Positions 8,952 through 16,485 of a stretch of 64,000 nt of DNA are shown here, piece after piece. Source of the stretch: Lachnospiraceae bacterium. Lineage in GTDB: Bacteria; Bacillota; Clostridia; Lachnospirales; Lachnospiraceae. Position numbers and translations under genes: made by a program. A model generated the notes under the pieces. It did no database searches. It was not told the DNA's origin and saw only the letters and a list, made by a program, of their open reading frames with translations. How positions within the stretch are numbered: the stretch's first letter is position 1; every line of letters starts with the position of its first letter. The stretch is taken from contig JALFVM010000182.1 in NCBI GenBank assembly GCA_022787145.1, forward strand, positions 1-64,000, read 5' to 3'.

Positions 8952-9773
8952 ATGAGCAATATAGATGAAAAACTGAAAAATCTTCAGGACAATCTTCGCA
9001 GTCTTGGAAGTGTTGCTATTGCTTTTTCAGGAGGCGTGGACTCTACATTTTTGCTGAAAGTGGCGCATGACGTCCTGGGTGACAAAGTGCTGGCGGTGAC
9101 GGCTTCTTCCTGCTCTTTTCCCAAAAGAGAGCTGGAGGAGGCAAAGACATTCTGTCAGGAACATGGCATTCGTCATGTGATTTGCGAATCTGAAGAACTG
9201 GAGATAGAAGGATTTCGGCAAAATCCTGTGAATCGCTGCTATTTGTGCAAGCGGGAATTGTTTGAGAAAATCGGGGCGATTGCGGATCAAAATCAGATGG
9301 CGGCCGTTGCGGAAGGCTCAAACACGGACGACAATGGAGACTACAGACCGGGCCTTCGTGCAATTGAGGAATTAAAAGTAAAAAGCCCTCTTCGGGATGC
9401 ACAACTGTCCAAAGAAGAAATTCGCAGGTTGTCAAAGAGGGAAGGGCTTCCTACCTGGAAGAAACAGTCTTTTGCGTGTCTGGCTTCCAGATTTGTTTAC
9501 GGGGAGACGATTGATGAGAAGAAGCTTGGTATGGTAGACCGGGCGGAACAGCTTCTTCTGGACTTGGGATTTCATCAGGTGCGGGTCAGAATTCATGGAA
9601 CGATTGCAAGAATCGAAGTGCTGCCGGATGAACTGGAAAGATTGGTAAAGAAAGAGATCAGAAATCTTGTCACAGAAAAATTCAAAGAATATGGATTTTC
9701 CTACGTTACACTGGATCTGGAAGGTTATCGAACCGGCAGTATGAATGAAACTCTGAGAGAAAACGTTTTCTAA
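8952..9773 (+). CDS. larE: ATP-dependent sacrificial sulfur transferase LarE
   Basis: The 273-residue PP-loop protein is LarE-like. LarE adenylates a pyridinium dicarboxylate and donates its own cysteine sulfur while building the nickel-pincer cofactor of lactate racemase. The PP-loop is FSGGVDSTFL (about residue 24); NRCYLCKREL (about 96) and KQSFACLASRF (about 174) hold the family cysteines. larB and larC are absent from the window, so its role here could instead be a related sulfur insertion. It is flanked by cysteine genes. Confidence 0.85.
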   Translation: MSNIDEKLKNLQDNLRSLGSVAIAFSGGVDSTFLLKVAHDVLGDKVLAVTASSCSFPKRELEEAKTFCQEHGIRHVICESEELEIEGFRQNPVNRCYLCKRELFEKIGAIADQNQMAAVAEGSNTDDNGDYRPGLRAIEELKVKSPLRDAQLSKEEIRRLSKREGLPTWKKQSFACLASRFVYGETIDEKKLGMVDRAEQLLLDLGFHQVRVRIHGTIARIEVLPDELERLVKKEIRNLVTEKFKEYGFSYVTLDLEGYRTGSMNETLRENVF

Positions 9774-9787
9774 AAAAGAAGAAAGAG

Positions 9788-9855
9788 AAGGACAGGGGAC
9801 GGTTCTGTGTCCGGAATCTGAAATAGATCCGGACAAAAACCTGTCCCCTGTCCTT
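9788..9855. repeat. GACGGTTCT palindromic repeat, full copy
   Basis: The left arm opens AAGGACAGGGGACGGTTCTG and the right arm ends CCTGTCCCCTGTCCTT, with a 12-base centre. It starts 14 bp after the larE stop. It is one of three full palindromes of this family in the window (others at 26869 and 41413). Confidence 0.85.
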
Positions 9856-9865
9856 AATTTTGAAG

Positions 9866-9910
9866 AGAAAGTATGAAATCAATGAACACGATTTCATACT
9901 TTCTTATTTT
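9866..9910 (+). terminator. Strong rho-independent terminator
   Basis: AGAAAGTATGAAATC pairs perfectly with GATTTCATACTTTCT over a 9-base loop, followed by a T-rich run (TTATTTTTATT). It separates the cysE1-larE unit from the JAB/MoeB fusion gene. Confidence 0.85.
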
Positions 9911-9982
9911 TATTTATTCATGTTAATGGTACAGTGTTCTCAAGATATACTTTGAGAAATCAGAAAAAGAAGGTGAGAAAAT

Positions 9983-11029
9983 ATGCTGATTCTTAACAAG
10001 AAAACAACAGATAAGCTTTTCTCCCATGCGAGGTCCGAATATCCAAAAGAATGCTGCGGAATCCTGTTAGGCAGGAGGTTGGGAGAACAAAGAATTGCGT
10101 CAGCGGCGATTCCAACCAGAAATATGGCAGATGAGGCACAGACGCAGTTTTTGATCAATCCTCTTGAGATTGTCAGGGCAGAGAAGACTGCAGAATTGCA
10201 AAATCTGGAGATTGTGGGATTTTATTATTCACATCCCGATTATGAGGCGATTGTTTCACAGGCAGGTGTGCTGCATATGATTGCGGGATATTCTTATTTG
10301 ATTATTTCTGTGAAAAACGGTATACATATCAGGGCACACAGTTTTGAAAAGCAGATACATAGGGATATGGATGCAAAATCCGGACCATGTCTGCGCTGTC
10401 AGTTTCCCGCTCCGCCGCCGGCCGGCCTTGTTCCTACTTGTGCGGAGGGCGGCGTCATCAGTCCTTTGCCGGGGATTATTGGAAGTGCACAGGCAAATGA
10501 GGTGCTGAAGCTGCTTGTCGGAGGAGGAGAAAGTCTGGCTGGAAAACTGCTCATGGTGGATACATGGAGGCTTCGTACATCCATTCTTCCGGTTCATAAA
10601 GATGAAAACTGTCTGGTTTGCGGAAAACATCCATCTATTTTGGAAGTGGAAAATTTTGATTATGAAGATTTCTGTGGATTAAAGCAGGATGAATATGAAA
10701 TACCTGTGGAGGGAATTGATGCAGAAGAACTGGCGATAAGAATTGAAAATGGAGATCCGATGACGATTGTGGATGTCAGAGAACCTCATGAGCGTGCGAT
10801 TCAGCGTTTTCCAAATGCAATCATCATACCAATCGGACAACTGGCAAGGAGACAGAAAGAACTGGATCCCGATGTAGATACTATTTTTATCTGCAAAGAG
10901 GGAAAAAGAAGTATTCTGGCAATCAATACATTGCGGGAAGCCGGCTATAAAGGTCCGATGTACAACTTGAAGGGTGGAATAGAATCGGCAAAGAATATCA
11001 TCTTTTCGAATGAAGCAGGATGGCTGTAA
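9983..11029 (+). CDS. JAB - partial MoeB - rhodanese fusion protein
   Basis: The 348-residue protein joins three pieces. Residues 1-130 are a JAB/JAMM (Mec+-like) metalloprotease domain, but the usual HSHP...SxxD motif reads YSHP (82-85) and SQAG (92-95), so two zinc ligands are lost. Residues 134-215 are only the C-terminal half of a MoeB/ThiF E1 enzyme: zinc CxxC pairs at 136-139 and 210-213, and the loop cysteine in VPTCAEGGV. The ATP-binding GxGGxG half is absent. Residues 245-345 are a rhodanese with active cysteine 304 in FICKEGKRS. The open frame looks like a deletion fusion of two ancestral genes. Only the rhodanese part looks competent. Confidence 0.75.
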   Translation: MLILNKKTTDKLFSHARSEYPKECCGILLGRRLGEQRIASAAIPTRNMADEAQTQFLINPLEIVRAEKTAELQNLEIVGFYYSHPDYEAIVSQAGVLHMIAGYSYLIISVKNGIHIRAHSFEKQIHRDMDAKSGPCLRCQFPAPPPAGLVPTCAEGGVISPLPGIIGSAQANEVLKLLVGGGESLAGKLLMVDTWRLRTSILPVHKDENCLVCGKHPSILEVENFDYEDFCGLKQDEYEIPVEGIDAEELAIRIENGDPMTIVDVREPHERAIQRFPNAIIIPIGQLARRQKELDPDVDTIFICKEGKRSILAINTLREAGYKGPMYNLKGGIESAKNIIFSNEAGWL

Positions 11030-11110
11030 AGTTTCTCTGGGAAATACAGAATTGGAGAAATTTGACATAATGGCTATATTGAGTATGAAACAGAACCAAG
11101 AGAATATCGT

Positions 11111-11785
11111 TTGAATTCTATTTCTACGATCATCAATATCAATACTGCAATTGAGGATGTGTATAGTTCCCCTTATGATCAGGCAAAGGAGCAGTTGTCT
11201 CTGGCTATTGAAAGTTTGAGAGAGCGACAGGAAAGCCAGTTAATCAATAACGATGATTATGGACTGTTGAAAAATGTACCGGATTCGCAGAGAATCCAGT
11301 CACGTACAGGAGCACCTACACCGGATGATCTGGATGAATTGATTACAAAAGTATGGAAGGAGCCTTCCTTCTTCCTTGCACATCCGAGAGCGATTGCAGC
11401 ATTTGAGAGAGAATGCACAAAGAGAGGTGTCCCGCCTGTAACCGCCAATATTGCGGGAGGAACTTTCATCCTATGGAGAGGAATTCCGATTATTCCAACA
11501 GATAAACTCATGGTAGATGGTCTGAAGAATCCGAAGAGCCAGAGTGGAAAGACGAATATTTTGCTGATTCGTACCGGAGAAGCGAAACGTGGTGTGATCG
11601 GACTTTATCAGGCAGGAATGAAAAATGAACAGTCAAGAGGCCTGTCAGTAAGATTCCGCGGAATTGATGATAAAGGAGTTGCATCTTATCTGTTATCTTT
11701 GTACTGCTCAGCAGCGATTCTGGCTGATGACGCAATTGCAGTATTGGAAGATGTCGAGGTAGGTGAATATTATGACTATGAATAA
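11111..11785 (+). CDS. Family 2A encapsulin shell protein, 5'-truncated
   Basis: The 224 residues from the TTG at 11111 match the SrpI-type family 2A encapsulin, an HK97-fold shell protein that assembles nanocompartments. Landmarks are APTPDDLDELI, FFLAHPRAIAAFERE, GVPPVTANIAG, LWRGIPIIPTDKL and LSVRFRGIDDKG. Homology extends upstream of any start: codons 11066-11110 still read NGYIEYETEPREYR, but a TGA at 11063-11065 closes the frame. The N-terminal arm and first fold segments (roughly 70-90 residues by comparison with family members) are missing. A 14-codon ORF from the ATG at 11070 ends in a TGA overlapping the TTG, so coupled initiation is possible. Probably unable to form a normal shell. 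Confidence 0.85.
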   Translation: MNSISTIININTAIEDVYSSPYDQAKEQLSLAIESLRERQESQLINNDDYGLLKNVPDSQRIQSRTGAPTPDDLDELITKVWKEPSFFLAHPRAIAAFERECTKRGVPPVTANIAGGTFILWRGIPIIPTDKLMVDGLKNPKSQSGKTNILLIRTGEAKRGVIGLYQAGMKNEQSRGLSVRFRGIDDKGVASYLLSLYCSAAILADDAIAVLEDVEVGEYYDYE

Positions 11786-13364
11786 TTCCAGAGGAAATGC
11801 CGCAAATTATGGGTTACCTTCCGAGCAGGAATTAGAGGGACTGGCAAATCAGTTATTTTCAGATATAGATGGAAGCCTTTTTGAGCCGGAAGTGTGCGCC
11901 AATGGGATTGAAAAACTGGTTACATATGGTGATACGGGTATATTTGATGTGGCTGCAAGCAAGATAGCCGGAGTATCAGGCGGCTGGGATTTTGAGAATA
12001 TCCCTGGCGCACTGAAACAGGAATCCGGCAGCAGTGTGGAATCACAAGCAGCGACAGGATATTCACCACGTGTGATTTCCGAGCAGCAGGCGCAGACCCC
12101 AGAAGCAGGAAACCCTGCCGCAGCAGCTGCACACAAAGGTGATCCCCAGATTGTCGTGGGAAGTAAGAGCCTTGCTCAGATTCGTCAGGATTTTCCAATT
12201 CTTCAGGAGAAGATCAATGGAAATCCTTTGATCTGGTTGGATAATGGAGCTACAACACAGCGCCCCAGACAGGTTATAGACAGGCTTACTTATTACTATG
12301 AACATGAAAATTCCAACGTGCACAGAGGCGCCCATACTCTGGCGGCAAGATCTACAGATGCCTATGAAGGTGCAAGACAGATCACAGCGGACTTTATCGG
12401 TGCACCTTCAAAAGATAACATTATTTTTGTGAGAGGAACGACAGAGGGAAGCAACCTGGTTGCCCATTCCTATGTAAAACCACTTCTGCAGCCGGGAGAC
12501 GAGATTATTGTATCTTTGTTGGAGCATCATGCAAACATTGTTCCATGGCAGCTTATTGCACAGGAGACGGGAGCTGTGATTAAAGTGATTCCGGTAGATC
12601 AATCGGGACAGCTTCTCCTCTCCGAATATGAAAAATTATTTACGAAAAGAACAAAGTTTGTCTCTGTGACACACGTTTCCAATGTACTTGGAACCATCAC
12701 GCCGGTGGCAGAATTAATTGCCATTGCACATCGGCATGGTGTCCGCATTCTGGTTGACGGAGCTCAGTCAGTGGCGCATATCCCGGTGAATGTGACTGTT
12801 TTGGATGCTGACTGGTTCGTATTTTCCGGACATAAGATTTATGCTCCTACAGGCATTGGCGCTGTTTACGGAAAAAAAGAAGTTCTGGAAGAGGCAAAGC
12901 CTTACCATGGCGGTGGAAATATGATCAAAGATGTTACCTTTGAGCGAACCATATACAATCCTGCACCCAATAAATTTGAGGCGGGAACTGCAAGCATTGC
13001 CGATGCGGTAGGACTTGGTGCTGCCCTGGAATATCTGAACCAGATTGGAATGCCGGAGATCAGCAGATATGAACATGAACTGGTCAGCTATGGAATGAAA
13101 GAGCTGGGAAAAATCAAAGGACTGCATCTGATCGGTACGGCAGCTGAAAAATCCAGCGCACTTTCCTTTGTTATGGATGGCATTTCCGATGAAGCGGTTG
13201 GAAAGAGACTGGATCAAAATGGAATTACTGTGCGTGTGGGGCATCACTGTGCACAGCCGATTCTGAGACATTATGGACTGGAAAGCGTGGTACGCCCTAC
13301 TCTGGCGTTATACAATTCATTTGAGGATATTGATGCTCTGGCAAAAGTCCTCCGTTCATTATAA
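11772..13364 (+). CDS. Family 2A encapsulin cargo cysteine desulfurase
   Basis: The protein is a SufS-like (class II) cysteine desulfurase with an extra N-terminal region of about 133 residues rich in Ala, Gln, Ser and Pro. That is the architecture of the cysteine desulfurase cargo of family 2A encapsulins, where the disordered extension docks to the shell. The PLP lysine is in SGHKIYAPTG (K355) and the persulfide cysteine in GHHCAQP (C493). The ATG at 11772 fits the GAGGTAGGTG ribosome site, inside the shell gene 14 bp before its stop, so shell and cargo are translationally coupled. The enzyme domain looks intact. It would release sulfur from cysteine to form alanine and persulfide. Confidence 0.9.
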   Translation: MTMNNSRGNAANYGLPSEQELEGLANQLFSDIDGSLFEPEVCANGIEKLVTYGDTGIFDVAASKIAGVSGGWDFENIPGALKQESGSSVESQAATGYSPRVISEQQAQTPEAGNPAAAAAHKGDPQIVVGSKSLAQIRQDFPILQEKINGNPLIWLDNGATTQRPRQVIDRLTYYYEHENSNVHRGAHTLAARSTDAYEGARQITADFIGAPSKDNIIFVRGTTEGSNLVAHSYVKPLLQPGDEIIVSLLEHHANIVPWQLIAQETGAVIKVIPVDQSGQLLLSEYEKLFTKRTKFVSVTHVSNVLGTITPVAELIAIAHRHGVRILVDGAQSVAHIPVNVTVLDADWFVFSGHKIYAPTGIGAVYGKKEVLEEAKPYHGGGNMIKDVTFERTIYNPAPNKFEAGTASIADAVGLGAALEYLNQIGMPEISRYEHELVSYGMKELGKIKGLHLIGTAAEKSSALSFVMDGISDEAVGKRLDQNGITVRVGHHCAQPILRHYGLESVVRPTLALYNSFEDIDALAKVLRSL

Positions 13365-13388
13365 ATAAACAAAGGAGAGATAAAGAGC

Positions 13389-14342
13389 ATGAATCACAGA
13401 CTGGAAAATGATGTAAACCGGCTTGTAGAGCAAATCATAGAGGATTATAAAAAGGGAAGAGATATCGACGATATTGTAGAGAATTTTACCAATCCGAATA
13501 AGGATGATATTGTAAAAATACTGGATCAGATTCGAAATATCATATTTCCGGGATACTATAAAAATAAAAGTTATCGTATCTATACAGTCAGAAATAATCT
13601 GTCTATGCAGTTAGAAGATGTACTGTATAATCTCAGCAAGCAGATATCCATTGTCCTGAAATATTTACCGGAATACGCGGGAAAGGAAGAACGGGAACTG
13701 CTGTATGAAGGAGAAAGACTGTCTTTGCAGTTCCTGGAAAAAATTACAAAAATTCGAGAACTGATTCAGACAGATCTTCAGGTGGCATATGATGGTGATC
13801 CTGCCGCTTTCAATAAACCGGAGATTATTTTTTCTTATCCGGGACTGTATGCCACCATGGTAAACAGAATTGCGCATGAGCTTTATCTGCTCGGTATACC
13901 ACTGATCCCGAGAATCATGACAGAACATGCACATACAGAAACCGGCATTGACATCCATCCGGGGGCGGTTCTGGGAAAATATTTCTTTATTGACCATGGT
14001 ACGGGAATGGTGATAGGTGAGACGGCTATTATTGGAGATAATGTAAAAATATACCAGGGAGTGACCATCGGTGCTTTATCCACCAGAGGTGGCCAGAAGC
14101 TGCACGGAAAGAAGAGACATCCTACGATAGAAGACAATGTGACAATCTATGCGGGGGCTTCGATTCTTGGAGGAGATACGGTGATCGGGCATGATTCTGT
14201 GATTGGCGGAAATGCATTCATCACTACCTCCATTCCTGCCGATACGAGAGTCAGCATCAAAAACCAGGAGTCGGAGTACAGACAAGGAAAGAGAAACAGT
14301 AAGGAAATCAGCCAGAGTGAGGAATGGTATTATATCATTTGA
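13389..14342 (+). CDS. cysE: Serine O-acetyltransferase (second copy)
   Basis: The 317-residue paralog of the gene at 7900 is nearly colinear and differs mainly at scattered conservative positions. The beta-helix motifs GIDIHPGAVLGKYF and TRGGQKL are intact. It begins 24 bp after the desulfurase, as expected for family 2A encapsulin operons, which often carry a serine acetyltransferase. Making O-acetylserine beside a cysteine desulfurase suggests coupled cysteine supply and sulfur release. Confidence 0.95.
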   Translation: MNHRLENDVNRLVEQIIEDYKKGRDIDDIVENFTNPNKDDIVKILDQIRNIIFPGYYKNKSYRIYTVRNNLSMQLEDVLYNLSKQISIVLKYLPEYAGKEERELLYEGERLSLQFLEKITKIRELIQTDLQVAYDGDPAAFNKPEIIFSYPGLYATMVNRIAHELYLLGIPLIPRIMTEHAHTETGIDIHPGAVLGKYFFIDHGTGMVIGETAIIGDNVKIYQGVTIGALSTRGGQKLHGKKRHPTIEDNVTIYAGASILGGDTVIGHDSVIGGNAFITTSIPADTRVSIKNQESEYRQGKRNSKEISQSEEWYYII

Positions 14343-14352
14343 TAAAAGAAAT

Positions 14353-14373
14353 GAAAACGTTTTCTAAAAAAGA
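14353..14373 (+). other. Remnant identical to the larE 3' end
   Basis: A 21-base stretch around AAAACGTTTTCTAA, 11 bp behind cysE2, is identical to 9759-9779, which covers the last larE codons (ENVF, stop) and the bases after it. It suggests that cysE-larE was duplicated as a unit and the second larE later deleted. The core also resembles a cre (CcpA) palindrome, so chance similarity is not fully excluded. Confidence 0.45.
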
Positions 14374-14412
14374 GGAATAAAACATAAAAAAACTCTGAAA
14401 CTGTGAAACATC

Positions 14413-14568
14413 ATGAAAAATAAAGGCATTTTTAAGAAGAAAGTGTGGAAGCAGAAGGATAAGAGCTTGATGGAATATTATATCTATTACAGTATGATGA
14501 TCACTCCGGGAGCTTACTGTGGACTGGCAGTTTCCAAAGGGATTTTAAAGGAAAAGACAGGAACGTAG
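14413..14568 (+). CDS. Small protein of 51 residues, unknown
   Basis: ATG at 14413 to TAG at 14566-14568. The product is very basic at the N-terminus (MKNKGIFKKKVWKQKDK), followed by an aromatic segment (MEYYIYYSMM) and a short hydrophobic tail. No family is recognised. The ribosome site is weak. It ends 13 bp before the DUF2325 gene and codon use looks coding, so it may be a small partner of that gene. Confidence 0.45.
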   Translation: MKNKGIFKKKVWKQKDKSLMEYYIYYSMMITPGAYCGLAVSKGILKEKTGT

Positions 14569-14581
14569 AGGAGGGAGCGGT

Positions 14582-14857
14582 ATGAGTATTGTAATTGTTG
14601 GTGGAAATGAACGTATGGAAAATGATTATCGTAAAATATGCAGAAAACATCAGTTGAAAGCAAAAGTGTTTACAAAAGTAAAAGGATCGATACGTGATCA
14701 GATTGGGGAACCGGAACTGATTGTAATTTTTACGGATACCGTTGCACATAAAATGTCCATGGTGGCAAAAAAGGAAGCGAAGCATAAAGATATTCCGGTG
14801 ACGTATGTGCACAGCAGCAGTGCGACTGCACTGGAACAGGCATTAGCAGTTTATTAA
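14582..14857 (+). CDS. DUF2325 domain protein
   Basis: The 91-residue protein fits DUF2325: it starts with SIVIVGGNERME, a Rossmann-like first strand and turn, and ends with a helix after VTYVHSSSATALEQAL. Function of the family is not established. A strong AGGAGGGAG ribosome site precedes the ATG. It closes the cysteine/encapsulin run and precedes a LacI gene with its own promoter. Confidence 0.75.
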   Translation: MSIVIVGGNERMENDYRKICRKHQLKAKVFTKVKGSIRDQIGEPELIVIFTDTVAHKMSMVAKKEAKHKDIPVTYVHSSSATALEQALAVY

Positions 14858-14868
14858 TAAAACACATA

Positions 14869-14904
14869 ATACCTATTGACAAACTAGGTATAAAAGAGTA
14901 TATT
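14869..14904 (+). promoter_or_regulatory. Promoter with overlapping operator before lacI-type gene
   Basis: TTGACA (14876-14881), a 17-bp spacer and TATATT (14899-14904) form a good sigma-A promoter. A perfect inverted repeat, ATACCTA (14869-14875) and TAGGTAT (14885-14891), straddles the -35. Such ATACC/GGTAT boxes resemble Rrf2-family operators; the binding protein is inferred. Confidence 0.65.
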
Positions 14905-14937
14905 GTATAACATATTTAAGAAAGAACAGGATTTTAT

Positions 14938-16014
14938 ATGTCGATTAAAAGTATTGCAAAAGCAGCAGGAGTTTCTCCCTCGACGGTTTCCCGTGTGCTG
15001 AATAATCCAGGATACAAATGTTCTGTTCCGGGACTTCGGGATAAAATCTGGAAAATAGCGATGGAGCAGAATTATGTGCCGAATGAGGCTGCGAGGAATC
15101 TGAAGCGGGGAATTTCTGAGAGGGAAAATAAAACATATTATATTAATGTTCTCGTAACCAGAATGGATGCATCTCATACAGATCCGTTTTTTGCGGAGCT
15201 TCTTCGTGTCGTGGAAAGCGAGATTCACGAAAATGGCTGTATCTTGTCAAAGGTATGGTATAACTCTCTTTTTTCCAATGACAGAAAGTGCAGAAATGAA
15301 AATCTGGACAAAATCGTCAATGACATGTATGAAGAGGCAGAAGGAAAAAACGATGGAATGATCGTAATTGGGCGCTGCAACAAGCTGGCTTTGAAAAAGT
15401 TGAAAAATCGTTATAAAAGTATCGTGACACTCAATCGCAATTCTACCAATTATGAGGTGGATGAGGTATTGTGCGATGGTCGGAAAATAGCATCTATGGC
15501 AGTCGAATATCTGATTTCTCTTGGTCATCGAAACATCGGATATGTTGGAGGGTGCCATAATGAGGAACGCTACAATGGATACATAGATACGATGAAAAAA
15601 TATGATTTGGATATCATTCCGGAGTATGTGGTTGAAACAAATCAGACAGAAGCAGAAGGTTATGAGGTGATGAAGAATTTTCTTCAGTCGGACGATTGCC
15701 CGACAGGAATTTATTGTGCCAATGATATTTCTGCCATCGGAATGCTCAAGTGCCTGAATCGATACCGAAAGCGTTACTATATGCCTTCTATTATATCCAG
15801 CGATGATATCGATGAGGCGCAATATACAAAGCCGATGCTGACGACGGTTCGCCTGCCGAAGGAGGAAATGGGGAAATTTGCAATGTATCTTCTTCTGGAT
15901 CGTTTGAAAGGAAAACACTCCGGCGTAGTCCGAACAGAGCTGACAGGACAGTTGATGATTCGAAACAGCTGCAGCAATGTGGAAGACAGTATGTGGAGTG
16001 ACTATTGTATATAG
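14938..16014 (+). CDS. LacI family transcriptional regulator
   Basis: The 358-residue protein has the LacI helix-turn-helix at residues 1-25 (SIKSIAKAAGVSPSTVSRVLN), a hinge near 50-60, and a periplasmic-binding-like effector domain (GHRNIGYVGG, YCANDISAIGML). It begins 34 bp after a clear promoter. The next frame, an O-acetylhomoserine sulfhydrylase fragment, starts 15 bp after its stop, so it was probably first gene of a sulfur operon now lost. Effector unknown. Confidence 0.88.
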   Translation: MSIKSIAKAAGVSPSTVSRVLNNPGYKCSVPGLRDKIWKIAMEQNYVPNEAARNLKRGISERENKTYYINVLVTRMDASHTDPFFAELLRVVESEIHENGCILSKVWYNSLFSNDRKCRNENLDKIVNDMYEEAEGKNDGMIVIGRCNKLALKKLKNRYKSIVTLNRNSTNYEVDEVLCDGRKIASMAVEYLISLGHRNIGYVGGCHNEERYNGYIDTMKKYDLDIIPEYVVETNQTEAEGYEVMKNFLQSDDCPTGIYCANDISAIGMLKCLNRYRKRYYMPSIISSDDIDEAQYTKPMLTTVRLPKEEMGKFAMYLLLDRLKGKHSGVVRTELTGQLMIRNSCSNVEDSMWSDYCI

Positions 16015-16029
16015 AAAGGATTTTTGGAA

Positions 16030-16215
16030 ATGGGACAATATGGATTTAACACAACTTTATTACATGGGATAGATAACAAAGATCCATTTGGTGCCACTCA
16101 CGTTCCAATCTATCAAAGCAGTGCCTTTCGCCATGAAAGTGCAGAAGAACTGGAACAGATATTTGCAAACAAAGCCATGGGCTTTTCCTACACACGCATC
16201 AACAACCAGGTGTAA
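16030..16215 (+). pseudogene. O-acetylhomoserine sulfhydrylase N-terminal fragment
   Basis: ATG at 16030 gives 61 residues beginning MGQYGFNTTLLHG and including THVPIYQSSAF and GFSYTRINN, the N-terminus of O-acetylhomoserine aminocarboxypropyltransferase (MetY-type, about 430 residues). The frame stops immediately after YTRINN. The PLP lysine and nearly all of the enzyme are missing. A ribosome site (AAAGGA) remains. Confidence 0.8.
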
Positions 16216-16217
16216 GT

Positions 16218-16302
16218 ATGGCAAAAACAGATTATGTAGCATTAAAAAAAGGTGGATTTATGAGACAGAAGCAGAAGGATAACTTTTCTCTTCGTCTTGC
16301 GT
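16218..16302 (+). pseudogene. Nitrite/sulfite reductase N-terminal fragment
   Basis: ATG at 16218 begins MAKTDYVALKKGGFMRQKQK followed by FSLRL, the opening of clostridial nitrite/sulfite reductase-type hemoproteins. Homology stops after about 27 codons. No siroheme or Fe-S part follows. It lies 3 bp behind the sulfhydrylase fragment, so an assimilatory sulfur operon once ran here. Confidence 0.55.
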
Positions 16303-16368
16303 GGGATTGCGGATGCAGATGAGGTGGATTTATCCAATCTTCAGAGACAGGTCATCCACACAACGGGA
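16303..16368 (+). pseudogene. MoeB/ThiF E1-like internal fragment
   Basis: The frame reads GIADADEVDLSNLQRQVIHT, the conserved stretch after the GxGGxG loop of MoeB/ThiF/HesA enzymes. Neither a start nor the rest of the protein remains. A GACGGTTCT repeat arm begins directly behind it. This is the segment type missing from the fusion gene at 9983-11029. Confidence 0.8.
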
Positions 16369-16395
16369 AAGGACAGGGGACGGTTCTGTGTCCTT
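16369..16395 (+). repeat. GACGGTTCT repeat, single arm
   Basis: Contains GGACAGGGGACGGTTCTGTG and ends in TCCTT, nearly identical to the left arm at 9788. No partner arm lies nearby; an inverted partner is at 18300, beyond the AAA-ATPase gene. Confidence 0.85.
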
Positions 16396-16485
16396 CCGTC
16401 TGTCTTTCTTGCTATTTCCTATAGAATTCCGTATACTAAGAATATGTAATTGTATTCTGTATAATGTGAAAGGGAGTGTGCAGAC

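Noticed and set aside
14353..14373. Reading the AAAACGTTTTC palindrome only as a cre site
   Set aside because: It fits the CcpA consensus, but the identity with the larE 3' end extends over 21 bases, including the stop codon, so a duplication remnant explains more.
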